A stretch of 64,000 bases of DNA from positions 169,851-233,850 of the forward strand of contig NZ_AOIP01000016.1 of assembly GCF_000337535.1 (NCBI RefSeq). The letters run 5' to 3'. Positions 8,693 to 17,112 of the stretch are shown piece by piece; position 1 is the stretch's first letter; every line of letters starts with the position of its first letter. Source of the stretch: Natrialba aegyptia DSM 13077. GTDB taxonomy: Archaea > Halobacteriota > Halobacteria > Halobacteriales > Natrialbaceae. The position numbers and the translations under genes are program-made. The notes below the pieces were generated by a model. It was not told where the DNA came from. It saw nothing but the letters and a program-made list of their open reading frames with translations, and searched no databases.

Positions 8693-9157
8693 TCACTCCG
8701 CGGAGAACTCGTCGAACGAGGTCGACTCGTGGCTGCGCACGAGCACCTCGTCGGTAATCGTCAGACCCATGTCCGAAATCTCCTGCGCGATCGGCGTGAT
8801 GTCCCGATCGTTCTTGACGACGGCCGTTACGAGGAGGTTCTCCTCGCCCGTTACCAGTTCCTGCACCGAGACGACGCCGGGAATGTCCAGAGTGTCGTCG
8901 ATGTAGTCGCCTCGGTCCGGAATCGGCGCCGTACAGAAGAGGAGCATCCGGATCGGATACCCGGATTTCATGTAATCGATGTTGGCGCTGTACCCCTTGA
9001 TGACCCCCTCCGACTCGAGGCGCTGGATGCGCTTGCGGACCGTACTCGAGGACGCGTCGGTCCGTTCGGCGATCTCGCCGGACGAAAGGTTCCGGGCCTC
9101 CTCCTGGAGCGCGTAGAGGATCTCCCGGTCGACCGCGTCGAGCTCGTACTCGGACAT
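8693..9157 (-). CDS. Lrp/AsnC family transcription regulator
   Basis: A 154-residue DNA-binding protein. The N-terminal winged HTH reads LDAVDREILYALQEEARN and then ASSSTVRKRIQRLESEGVI, the standard Lrp pattern. The C-terminal half is an effector-binding (RAM/AsnC_trans_reg) domain with IPGVVSVQELVTGEENLLV. The ATG at 9157 is preferred over longer forms because a TATA box (ATATAAG, 9180-9186) lies 23-29 bp before it; longer forms add only low-complexity Gly/Pro/Arg sequence. It reads in the same direction as dabBA and lies upstream, but has its own promoter and a 300-bp gap, so a regulatory link to that operon is only possible. Confidence 0.88.
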   Translation of the reverse strand: MSEYELDAVDREILYALQEEARNLSSGEIAERTDASSSTVRKRIQRLESEGVIKGYSANIDYMKSGYPIRMLLFCTAPIPDRGDYIDDTLDIPGVVSVQELVTGEENLLVTAVVKNDRDITPIAQEISDMGLTITDEVLVRSHESTSFDEFSAE

Positions 9158-9209
9158 ACCGCGTCGTTTCGACCGGCGAATATAAGGGACTTCGCCTGCG
9201 TCCCGCGGA

Positions 9210-9230
9210 CCGGGTCCGGGTCCGGGTCCG
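9210..9230. repeat. CCGGGT hexanucleotide run
   Basis: Three and a half units of CCGGGT lie just upstream of the Lrp gene promoter. It is one of several hexanucleotide runs in the window. Confidence 0.6.
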
Positions 9231-9308
9231 ACGGACCGACGCTCGCCGGTCTCGAGCCGCCTCGCACGTCTCGCTTTCGACTCGAGGAGAAGGACAGCAG
9301 CGACTCGG

Positions 9309-9503
9309 TTAGTACCCGCCTGCATCGGCGAAACAGCGACCACACCGGGAGACGTTTCGGTCCGTCGTCGTCCGGTCGATCGAGACGAGGCGGAGTCGGT
9401 CGTGAGTCACGTGCGATGTCGCGCCGCAGTGCGTTCTGAAATCGGAACGGCCGGTCTTGTGCTTGTGAACAGTGTTCGTCGTTTCGTTTAGAACCCCATC
9501 CAT
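9309..9503 (-). CDS. Small zinc-ribbon-like protein of unknown role
   Basis: A 64-residue protein ending GRCFADAGGY, with a CGAT...CGRC arrangement of paired cysteines and nearby histidines (HKHKTGRSDFRTHCGA) that could bind one zinc. Small proteins with this ending are common in haloarchaea, from memory of the group and not from a search. The ATG at 9503 has a TATA-like CTATATG box centred about 25 bp upstream. It diverges from the cold-shock gene. No function is assigned. Confidence 0.65.
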   Translation of the reverse strand: MDGVLNETTNTVHKHKTGRSDFRTHCGATSHVTHDRLRLVSIDRTTTDRNVSRCGRCFADAGGY

Positions 9504-9866
9504 GACATATGGTAGCACTCCCAAAGCATATAGTTTCAGTCCCGGAGTACGTAGGCGCCCGCGTTCTGTGACGCGATCGATTGGCCAGTCGAATCGAAAA
9601 GAAAGGCGATGAAGCGCTATTCGGGTTCGAGACGAGGTGCTACGGCACGGTTGACCTCTCCGTTCGTGCCGGTAACGTCTCGATACCGATCCACCGTCAC
9701 GAAGACGGCGAGTACGCTTTGGCGACTGTACTCGAGTTCACCGCACCAGGGCATCGGAGCGACCGCGATTCGTCTGAACTCGCCAAAAGAGGACGTACGA
9801 ACGATCTATCCGGATATCTGGCGAGTCGCAGGGTTTATGCATACAGGGACGTTCTCTTTAGAGGCA
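9504..9866. other. Spacer between the zinc-ribbon gene and cspA
   Basis: This stretch holds the two divergent promoters. An open frame from a TTG near 9581 exists, but its peptide has no recognisable features and it overlaps the cspA promoter and start, so it is not called. Confidence 0.5.
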
Positions 9867-10061
9867 ATGGCGAAAGGAACCGTTGATTTCTTCAACGACA
9901 CTGGCGGCTACGGATTCATCGAGACTGAGGACGCGGACGACGACGTGTTCTTCCACATGGAAGACATCGGCGGCCCGGACCTTGAGGAAGGACAGGAACT
10001 CGAGTTCGAGATCGAGCAGGCCCCCAAGGGCCCGCGCGCGACGAACGTCGAGCGCCTGTAA
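9867..10061 (+). CDS. cspA: Cold-shock domain protein
   Basis: A 64-residue single cold-shock domain. The RNP1-type segment GGYGFIETED and the RNP2-type segment DVFFHMEDI are present, followed by VERL at the end. It binds single-stranded nucleic acid and acts as an RNA chaperone in the cytoplasm. Length is that of a stand-alone CspA. A TATA-like TTTATGC (9834-9840) lies 27-33 bp before the ATG. It is monocistronic. Confidence 0.95.
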   Translation: MAKGTVDFFNDTGGYGFIETEDADDDVFFHMEDIGGPDLEEGQELEFEIEQAPKGPRATNVERL

Positions 10062-10252
10062 GGCGGATTCGTACGGTATCGGCACTTGACTGCAGTATTT
10101 TACTTCCGGTGAGCGACGGCGCTTGCAAGCGACGGACGAGTCCCCGCCGACGGACGTGAACGCGACCTTTTATCTCGCTCGACTCTGTACTCCCGAGGTA
10201 GTTCACTCGCGGATCGCGTCGCACACGCGGCTACGATCCAATCCACTCGACT

Positions 10253-10822
10253 ATGGCGAACCAGTACATTACCGCCGACGAGCACCTGCCAGAGACGGGA
10301 ACAGACGAGACCGTAACGCATCTCCAGATCCGGGATCCGGAGACGAAAGAGATCTTCGAGGCGCGAGTTCACGTCGCGAGGGAGTCGGATCGGCTCGACG
10401 ACCCGGAGCCGCTGTCGGTCGTCAGAGGGCCGCACGAGAACACGACCGAGCAGTGGTACGTCGAGTTCGTCGACGAGGCGGTCGAGACGGAGCGACTCGA
10501 GCGACTCGCCGACGAGCAGCGCGAGCGTTCGAACGTGGTCAACACACGGTCCGACGATCTGACGGTTCTGTTGCGGTATCTCGTCGAGACCGGCCGCTAC
10601 GAGTCGACATCGGCGGCCGTCAGAGCGATCTTGTTCGAGCACCTCGCCGACCGCGATCCGGCGGTGCTCGAAGCCTACGACGAGATCCGGACGGCTTACG
10701 ACGCGGATCCGTTGCGGGAGGCGCTCGCGGATGCGAACCATAGCAACGCCGGCACAGACGACGAGCCCGCCGTCGTGGTGACGGAGCAGGAGACGGAAAC
10801 CGACCGATCCGGGGCCAGATGA
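10253..10822 (+). CDS. Uncharacterised protein at the head of the UbiD pair
   Basis: A 189-residue acidic soluble protein that I do not recognise. The segment SDDLTVLLRYLVETGRYES, followed by TSAAVRAILFEHLAD, resembles a ribbon-helix-helix-like DNA-binding element, but this is weak. The tail after residue 165 is low complexity. Its stop overlaps the start of the following UbiD gene as ATGA, so the three genes to 13826 form one operon. It could be a small regulator or an accessory subunit. The spacer upstream (10062-10252) holds only the likely promoter. Confidence 0.6.
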   Translation: MANQYITADEHLPETGTDETVTHLQIRDPETKEIFEARVHVARESDRLDDPEPLSVVRGPHENTTEQWYVEFVDEAVETERLERLADEQRERSNVVNTRSDDLTVLLRYLVETGRYESTSAAVRAILFEHLADRDPAVLEAYDEIRTAYDADPLREALADANHSNAGTDDEPAVVVTEQETETDRSGAR

Positions 10823-12390
10823 CCGCCGAGACGTTTCGGGACTTTCTGGGGCTGCTCGCCGACGTCGGCGCAACGAACGAGATCACGACGCCGGTCTCGT
10901 GGGATCTCGAGGCGAGCGCGATTACGATGCGGGCGAACGCCACCGACGAGCGGATTCCGGTCTTCGAAACCGTCGAGTTCGACGGCGCGGACGCCCGCCT
11001 CATCGGCGACCCGTATCGAGGGCCGCGCGGGCGCGTCTTCGAGCACCTCGCGCGGGCGTTCGAACTGCCCGATCCGGCGGGACTATCGGGGCCGGCGTAC
11101 TACGAACGGGTGATCGATCGACTGGCGAACCAGCGCGATCCGATCATCGTCGATTCGACGACGGCCCCCTGTAAGGAGGTCGTCCGAACCGGCTCGGCGG
11201 CCGACCTGCTCGAGTTTCCCTGGCCGTACATCCACCGGCAAGACGGCGGTCGGTACGCGACGCTAACGACGCTCGTCGCGCCCGATCAGGACGGCGAGTG
11301 GGGCCGGTGGTCGCGCCACCGCGCGATGATCCACGGCCGCTCGCAGGCGAGTCTGTTGTTTCTCGCCGGCGAACAGCTCCCGAATCGCTACTACTACGAG
11401 TTCGAGCGCCGCGGCGAGGCGATGCCGGTCGCGCTGACGGTCGGTGCGCCGCCGGCCGTAACGGCCGCAAGCGAGATGTGGATTCCAGTCGGCCGCCAGG
11501 AAGCGACGTTCGCCGGCGGCCTCCAGGAATCGCCGGTCGACCTCGTCCCCTGCGAGACGAACGACCTCCGCGTCCCGGCGTCGGCCGAACTCGTCATCGA
11601 GGGCCGCGTGCTTCCGGAGGAGCGCCTCGACGAGGGGCCGTTCGGCGACTACTTCGGCTACGTCAACGGCCCGCGGCGATCGATGCCGGTCCTTGCGGTC
11701 GACGCGATCACCCACCGCGAGCGGCCGTCCCTTCCATTCTGCGTGGCCGGGTCGGGCGTCGGCGACGCCGAGAACTCGACGAGTTCGCTCCAGGTCGCAG
11801 CGGGCGGGCCGGACGCCACCCTCGGACTGCGTGCCGCGGGCTACGACGTAGCGATGGCCGCCCCCTGGCCGTTCACCGAGCGGACGGTCTGGGTGATCGC
11901 GACGGAGCGCCCTTACGCAGGCTACCTGCACGAACTCGCGAACTTCATCTTCACGACCTGGGGGATGCTCCACATCGACTTCTTCGTCTTCGTCGACGCC
12001 GGCGTCAACCCGCTGCACTCGCGCGCGGTGGTGGAAGCGCTTGCGCTGCACGCCGATCCGGCGACGGACTTCCACCAGTTCGGCGTCGAGCGGATGCCGA
12101 AGGTGCCGCTGAACATCTACCAGACGCCCGACGAGAAGGGCAACGCGGCGGTCGGGACCTCGAAGTCGAAGACGGCGAAGGCGTACGTCGATGCGCTTTC
12201 GGACGGAGACCGACCGACGCGGGCGATCGGCGAGCGCGAGGACCGCGAGCGCGCCCGCGACCTGCTCTCGGCGGCCGGCGTCGACGGCGCGTTCGAGCCC
12301 CACTATGTGACCGACGCCGGCATCGACGCCGATACCGACACCAGAACCAACACCAACACCGAGACCACGATCCACCGATCCAACCGATGA
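10819..12390 (+). CDS. UbiD-family prenyl-FMN-type decarboxylase
   Basis: A 523-residue enzyme of the UbiD family, which uses prenylated FMN to (de)carboxylate aromatic or unsaturated acids. The central EGPFGDYFGY segment carries the acidic catalytic cluster of the family, and the VNPLHSRAVVEALALH region matches the C-terminal domain. It translates directly from the previous gene (ATGA) and overlaps the next by another ATGA. The last 20 residues are a Thr/Asn-rich run encoded by hexanucleotide repeats. No UbiX prenyltransferase gene lies in the window. The substrate is unknown; UbiD homologues act in quinone, phenolic-acid and archaeal mevalonate metabolism. Confidence 0.85.
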   Translation: MTAETFRDFLGLLADVGATNEITTPVSWDLEASAITMRANATDERIPVFETVEFDGADARLIGDPYRGPRGRVFEHLARAFELPDPAGLSGPAYYERVIDRLANQRDPIIVDSTTAPCKEVVRTGSAADLLEFPWPYIHRQDGGRYATLTTLVAPDQDGEWGRWSRHRAMIHGRSQASLLFLAGEQLPNRYYYEFERRGEAMPVALTVGAPPAVTAASEMWIPVGRQEATFAGGLQESPVDLVPCETNDLRVPASAELVIEGRVLPEERLDEGPFGDYFGYVNGPRRSMPVLAVDAITHRERPSLPFCVAGSGVGDAENSTSSLQVAAGGPDATLGLRAAGYDVAMAAPWPFTERTVWVIATERPYAGYLHELANFIFTTWGMLHIDFFVFVDAGVNPLHSRAVVEALALHADPATDFHQFGVERMPKVPLNIYQTPDEKGNAAVGTSKSKTAKAYVDALSDGDRPTRAIGEREDRERARDLLSAAGVDGAFEPHYVTDAGIDADTDTRTNTNTETTIHRSNR

Positions 12391-13826
12391 CCGCCTTCCG
12401 GAATCACCTCGAGTTCCTCCGTCGAACCGACGACTGCTGCGCGCTCGACCGACCCGACGATCTCTCCCCGCAGGTCGTCGCCGCGGAGGCGCTTCGAGCC
12501 GGCGGTCCCGCGATCGAGTTGACGACCGATGGGCGAGCCGGCGTTGAACTCGCGAGCGGCGTCTACGGCGGTGTCGACCAGACGCGCGGTCGAACGCGGG
12601 GACAGCCCCGCAGCCGGTATCCCTGGACCCGCCTCGGGCTCGGCCTCGGAGTCGACCGCGATCCGGCGTACGTCGACGTGCTCGAGACCCTGCTCTCACT
12701 CGGCGAGCGACGGGCGGAACGCGACGTGACCTACGTCGAGCGCGCCGCCGCGGCGACTGAACTCGGCGTGCGGGAACTCGGCTTGCCGACGCCGCCGGAC
12801 GAGGCCTGGCCCCGGTTCACGCTCGGCCTGCTCTCGATCGGCACCGATGCGGGATCGTACTGGGCACCGATCCACGGCGCGATCCTCGACGGACGGACGA
12901 TCCGCGCTCGCGTTCCAGAGGCGATCGCCGCCCACGATCGGCTCTCGACGGGCGCGTCCGCCACGATCGCGCTCGGCGTCCCGTCGGAGGCGCTCGCGGC
13001 GGCGCACGTACTCGCGATCACCGACCGGCTCGCGACGCCGATCGAGGACCGCGGCGTCGGCGCGACGGTCCCGCTCATTCCCACCGCGGGCGGCGTCGTC
13101 CCGAGTTCAGCGGAGGTCGTCATCGAAACCAGCGTTGCGGACCGCCAGCCCGACACCCGGTCCGAGAAGCGCGAGTTCTGGGAGCGCCTGGTCCCGAGTA
13201 CGACGCTGACGCTCGACGCCGAGGCCGTCTTCTCCCGCGAGGATGCCGTCGTGCCGTACACGCCGCTCGGAGCGGCGCTGTCGGACGATCTCCAGTTGGC
13301 GGCGCTTGCGCTGTCGGCGACGCTGTACGATCGGGTCAACAGCTACTGGGGCGTGTCACCGGTCGACTGGCTGTTGCTCCCGACGGAGGGACGGCTCGGG
13401 CTCTGCCTGGTCGCCTCGGAGATCCTCTACGCCGGCTTCGAGTGGCAACTGGCGAACCTGCTGTTTTCGCTGTCCGACTGCTTCGATAAGGTGATCGTCG
13501 TCGACACCGAAACCGGGCCGCGAAATCTCGGGCGAGTGCTCGGCGATAGCTGGGTCAAGGCCCACCCCTCGCGGGACTGGCTGTTCAGCGAGGCCGACGC
13601 CCCGGCCGCACGGCTGCCGGCCTACGGCCGGGACGGCGAGACGGGTGCGCGACTGTACGTCGACGCCACCTGGGACCCCCGTTGGAAGGACGAGTTCATC
13701 GCGCCGCGCGTGTCAGTTACCGACTCCTATCCGCCGGAGATTCGCGCGGCGGTTCGCGACTCATGGGCTGAACTCGGCTTCGAGTCCGACGGTGCGTTCG
13801 AAGAAGCGAACGACTCCGGGAGCTAG
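12387..13826 (+). CDS. UbiD-like protein lacking the catalytic EGPFG motif
   Basis: A 479-residue protein starting at an ATG that overlaps the UbiD stop (ATGA). It follows UbiD architecture along its length, with an N-terminal AEALRAGGPAIELT segment and a C-terminal NSYWGVSPVDWLLLPTEGRLG region in the place of the family's C-terminal domain. The EGPFG-D-Y motif of its neighbour has no clear equivalent. It may be a non-catalytic partner of the upstream enzyme or an enzyme with altered chemistry. The tight coupling argues for a shared complex. Confidence 0.7.
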   Translation: MTAFRNHLEFLRRTDDCCALDRPDDLSPQVVAAEALRAGGPAIELTTDGRAGVELASGVYGGVDQTRGRTRGQPRSRYPWTRLGLGLGVDRDPAYVDVLETLLSLGERRAERDVTYVERAAAATELGVRELGLPTPPDEAWPRFTLGLLSIGTDAGSYWAPIHGAILDGRTIRARVPEAIAAHDRLSTGASATIALGVPSEALAAAHVLAITDRLATPIEDRGVGATVPLIPTAGGVVPSSAEVVIETSVADRQPDTRSEKREFWERLVPSTTLTLDAEAVFSREDAVVPYTPLGAALSDDLQLAALALSATLYDRVNSYWGVSPVDWLLLPTEGRLGLCLVASEILYAGFEWQLANLLFSLSDCFDKVIVVDTETGPRNLGRVLGDSWVKAHPSRDWLFSEADAPAARLPAYGRDGETGARLYVDATWDPRWKDEFIAPRVSVTDSYPPEIRAAVRDSWAELGFESDGAFEEANDSGS

Positions 13827-14067
13827 CGTGTGCCGTCAGTGTTGGGTCGGTGGAAGGACTGGACGAGTAGCGTCGACCCGATTCTGCGAGTTCGATTCGT
13901 GATCAGTTTGCGGGCAATTGTGGCCGAGTCTTGCGTATACGAAACTGTTTACGCAAGCGGGCGTCGGGGTATGCTGGCTGCTCGGCACTGAACACGGTTC
14001 ATTGTTTCGCTCGATGGCGTAAAAATTACCGGAACAGTTATCATGACCGGAGTAACCGCTTCGGAGT

Positions 14068-15795
14068 ATGCCACCGGACCACAACCTGCCGGCCTACGAC
14101 GAGACGCGCCAGGCGTTTTCGTGGGACGACGGTTACGAGGAAGCCGACTGGGACGCCCCGGAGCGGATAAATATCGCACACGAGGTCTGCGATCGCCACG
14201 CCGAAAACAAGGAGAAGGTGGCGCTCTACCAGGTCGGCGAGGACGGCGAGTTGACGACGCTTACCTTCTGGGAACTCGCCGAGCGAACCGACCGGTTCGC
14301 GAATCTCCTCGCTGAACTCGGAATCGAGCGCGGCGACCGGGTCTTCTCGTATCTGCCGCGCGTTCCGGCTCACTACGTGGCGCTCGTCGGGACGCTCAAA
14401 CGGGGTGCCGTCTTCGGCGGTGTCAACGAGCGGTTCGGGCCGGACGGCATCGCCTACCGGCTCGACGACTGCGACGCGAAGGCGGTCATCACGACCGCCG
14501 ACAACCGAGATACCGTCGAGGCCGCGCTCGAAGACGCGCCGTCGGTCGAGCACGTCATCGTCGTCAGCGACGACGGAACGGGGCTGCGCCGCGGCGACGT
14601 GAGCTACCACGCGGCCATGGAGCGAGCGAGCCGCGAGTACGAGACGGCCGAGACGAGCGGCGAGGACGACGCGCTGTTGTACTACACCAGCGGAACGACC
14701 GGACTGGCGAAGGGCGTCCTCCACAAGCACCGGTGGGTTGTCGGCGTCGCCACGACGCAGCGCTACGCCGCCGACCTCCAGCCGGGTGATTTGTACTGGT
14801 CAACGGGCGACCTCGGCTGGCTGACCGGCCCCATCAACACGCTCGGAGCCTGGTTCTGGGGCACCGCCCTGTTCACCTACGAGGGCGAGTTCGACCCCGA
14901 GACGTGGGCCGACCTGCTCGATACCTACCCGATCAGCGTCCTCTTCTCGGTGCCGACGGCCTACCGGATGCTCCGGGAGAACGAGAGCGTTCTCGAGGGA
15001 ACTGCACTCGACCTGCGCCACGCGCTGTCGATCGGCGAACCGCTCTCGGCCGGCGTCGTCGAGTGGGGCGAGGAGACCCTCGGCGTCACCATCCACGACA
15101 CCTACGGCCAGACCGAGACGGGGAACATGATCATCAACAACTACCCGACGATGGAGGTCCGTCCGGGATCGATGGGCAAACCGCTGCCCGGCATCGAGGC
15201 GGACGTGGTCGATCCCGAAACCGGCGCGGTGCTCGACCCCGGCGAGACGGGCGAGATCGCCCAGCGCGGGGACTACCCCTGCTTCTTCGCCGAGTACTGG
15301 GAAAAGCCCGACAAGACGGCTGACTGCTTCGTCGACGACCCCGACGGCGGTGAACAGAGTGAAACGATGCGATCCTCGCCAGACGAAACGTCTGGCGGCG
15401 AGTGGTACCTCTCGGGCGACCTCGCGCACAAGGACGAGGACGGCTACTTCTGGTTCGAGGGGCGAGCGGACGACGTGATCCTCTCCTCGGGCTACCGCAT
15501 CGGCCCCTTCGAGGTCGAGAGTTCACTCGGCGAACACGAGGCCGTCGCGGAGGCGGCCGTGGTCCCGAAGCCCCACCGCGAGCGCGGCAACATCGTGAAG
15601 GCGTACGTGGTGCCGGGCGGCGACGCGACGCCCTCGGAATCGCTCAAAGACGAGATCACGGACCACGTCAAATCCGAACTCTCCGCCCACGAGTACCCCC
15701 GTGAGGTCGAGTTCCGCGAGGAGTTGCCAAAGACGGTGACGGGGAAGATTCGACGGACGGAGTTACAGGACGAGGCGGCGGCGGAGGCCGAATAG
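14068..15795 (+). CDS. AMP-forming acyl-CoA/acetyl-CoA synthetase
   Basis: A 575-residue member of the ANL adenylating superfamily, which activates a carboxylic acid with ATP and CoA. The P-loop-like YYTSGTTGLAKGVLHKH, the DTYGQTETGN box, YLSGDLAHKDEDGYFWFEGRADD and the C-terminal PKTVTGKIRRTEL with the catalytic lysine are all present. Overall it resembles medium-chain or acetate ligases. It lies 142 bp before the acyl-CoA dehydrogenase operon on the same strand, so it could supply that pathway. The 241-bp spacer upstream contains only an AT-rich patch near 14020 that may be its promoter. Confidence 0.88.
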   Translation: MPPDHNLPAYDETRQAFSWDDGYEEADWDAPERINIAHEVCDRHAENKEKVALYQVGEDGELTTLTFWELAERTDRFANLLAELGIERGDRVFSYLPRVPAHYVALVGTLKRGAVFGGVNERFGPDGIAYRLDDCDAKAVITTADNRDTVEAALEDAPSVEHVIVVSDDGTGLRRGDVSYHAAMERASREYETAETSGEDDALLYYTSGTTGLAKGVLHKHRWVVGVATTQRYAADLQPGDLYWSTGDLGWLTGPINTLGAWFWGTALFTYEGEFDPETWADLLDTYPISVLFSVPTAYRMLRENESVLEGTALDLRHALSIGEPLSAGVVEWGEETLGVTIHDTYGQTETGNMIINNYPTMEVRPGSMGKPLPGIEADVVDPETGAVLDPGETGEIAQRGDYPCFFAEYWEKPDKTADCFVDDPDGGEQSETMRSSPDETSGGEWYLSGDLAHKDEDGYFWFEGRADDVILSSGYRIGPFEVESSLGEHEAVAEAAVVPKPHRERGNIVKAYVVPGGDATPSESLKDEITDHVKSELSAHEYPREVEFREELPKTVTGKIRRTELQDEAAAEAE

Positions 15796-15856
15796 CGAGT
15801 AGCGAGCAGCGAGTAGCGAGTAGCAAGCAGCAAGCAACGAGTCGCAAGCAGCGGAT
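15794..15856. repeat. Heptanucleotide array overlapping a stop codon
   Basis: Nine consecutive 7-bp units of the type AGCGAGT / AGCAAGC begin inside the TAG stop of the CoA ligase and end before the next promoter. The period is exact even where single bases differ. The role is unknown; it may form part of a transcription end or simply be slippage-prone DNA. Confidence 0.8.
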
Positions 15857-15936
15857 GGCGGGTCCCGAGGAACAACTACCGAGACCCGAACCGACGCGAG
15901 ACAGCGACGACGAAATCAGACACAACGAAGAACACC

Positions 15937-17103
15937 ATGAACTTCGAATCCACGCAGGAACGCGAGATGATCCGACAGACGGCGGCCGACGTCGCCGCCG
16001 AGTACGGACCCGAGCACTGGCGCGAGAAAGAACGAGCGGGCGAGTTCTCCGAAGCCTTCTGGGCTGAACTCGCGGACGCGGGCTTTCACGGCCTGTTGAT
16101 CCCCGAGGAGTACGAGGGTGCTGGCATGGGGATGCAGGAAATGGGGCTGGCGATGGAGACCCTCTGCGCCGAGGGTTGTGGCATGGCCGGAACCTGGTAC
16201 TTGGTCCTCACGGCGGGGATGGCCGCGGTCGGCATCCGCGAGTACGGCACCGAGGCCCAGAAGGAGACCTACCTGCCGGACATCGCGAACGGGAAGCGAA
16301 ACTTCTCGATCGGGATCACCGAGCCCGAGGCGGGGACGAACACGCTGAACGTGGCAACGAAGGCCGAACGGGACGGCGACGAGTTCGTCCTCAACGGCCA
16401 GAAGGCCTGGATCACGTTCTCGGATCGCGCCGAGAACATGATCATCGTCACGCGGACGACGCCCCGTGAGGAGGTCGACCGCGGGACGGACGGGATCAGC
16501 CTGTTCATCGTCGATATGGACGACCCGAACATCGACGTCTCGCCGATCGAGAAGCACGGGATCAACTACTCGAAGTCCTGTGAAGTCTTCTTAGAGAACG
16601 TCCGCGTCCCGGCCGAGAACATACTCGGCGACGAGGATGACGGCTGGTGGGTACTGGTCGACATGCTCAACCCCGAGCGGATCGGCTTCGCCGCGGCGGG
16701 GACGGGGATCGGCAAACTCGCCGCGAACACGGCGATCGAGTACGCTAACGAGCGCGAGGTGTTCGACGCGCCGATCGGCTCCCACCAGGGCGTCTCGTTC
16801 CCGATCACGAAGGCATACGCACAGATGGAGACCGCCGCGCTCATGCGCGAGAAGGCGGCCTGGCGCTACGACCAGGGCGAGGAGTGCGGCTACGAGACCA
16901 ACGTCGCGAAGGCGACCGCGGTCGCAGCCGGAATCGAGGCCGTCAAGCAGTCCATGCAGGCCTTCGGCGGCTGGGGCTACGCCACGGAGTACGACGTCGA
17001 GCGCTGGTGGCGCGAGATCAATCTGACCCGACTCGCACCGGTCTCCCAGCAGATGGCGTACAATCACATCAGCCAGCAGCTCGGATTCCCGAAGTCCTAC
17101 TGA
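15937..17103 (+). CDS. Acyl-CoA dehydrogenase
   Basis: A 388-residue FAD enzyme that oxidises acyl-CoA to enoyl-CoA. Family segments are SIGITEPEAGTN, ITFSDRAENMIIVTRT and the C-terminal QAFGGWGYATEYDVERWWRE. It is the first of three tightly packed genes (9 bp and 3 bp gaps) with a biotin carboxylase and a carboxyltransferase. That order is typical of branched-chain acyl-CoA breakdown, for example isovaleryl-CoA to 3-methylglutaconyl-CoA. The exact acyl group cannot be read from the sequence. Confidence 0.92.
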   Translation: MNFESTQEREMIRQTAADVAAEYGPEHWREKERAGEFSEAFWAELADAGFHGLLIPEEYEGAGMGMQEMGLAMETLCAEGCGMAGTWYLVLTAGMAAVGIREYGTEAQKETYLPDIANGKRNFSIGITEPEAGTNTLNVATKAERDGDEFVLNGQKAWITFSDRAENMIIVTRTTPREEVDRGTDGISLFIVDMDDPNIDVSPIEKHGINYSKSCEVFLENVRVPAENILGDEDDGWWVLVDMLNPERIGFAAAGTGIGKLAANTAIEYANEREVFDAPIGSHQGVSFPITKAYAQMETAALMREKAAWRYDQGEECGYETNVAKATAVAAGIEAVKQSMQAFGGWGYATEYDVERWWREINLTRLAPVSQQMAYNHISQQLGFPKSY

Positions 17104-17112
17104 TCTACTAGC

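Noticed and set aside
9581..9886. Frame of 101 codons before and over the cspA start
   Set aside because: TTG start, no recognisable features, and overlap with the CspA promoter and first codons.
11263..12699. Minus-strand frame of 478 codons across both UbiD genes
   Set aside because: Antisense shadow; Arg-rich with no domain, crosses the junction of two well-supported genes.
15794..15856. CRISPR array
   Set aside because: Units are 7 bp with no spacers. No repeat-spacer pattern and no cas genes were seen anywhere in the window.
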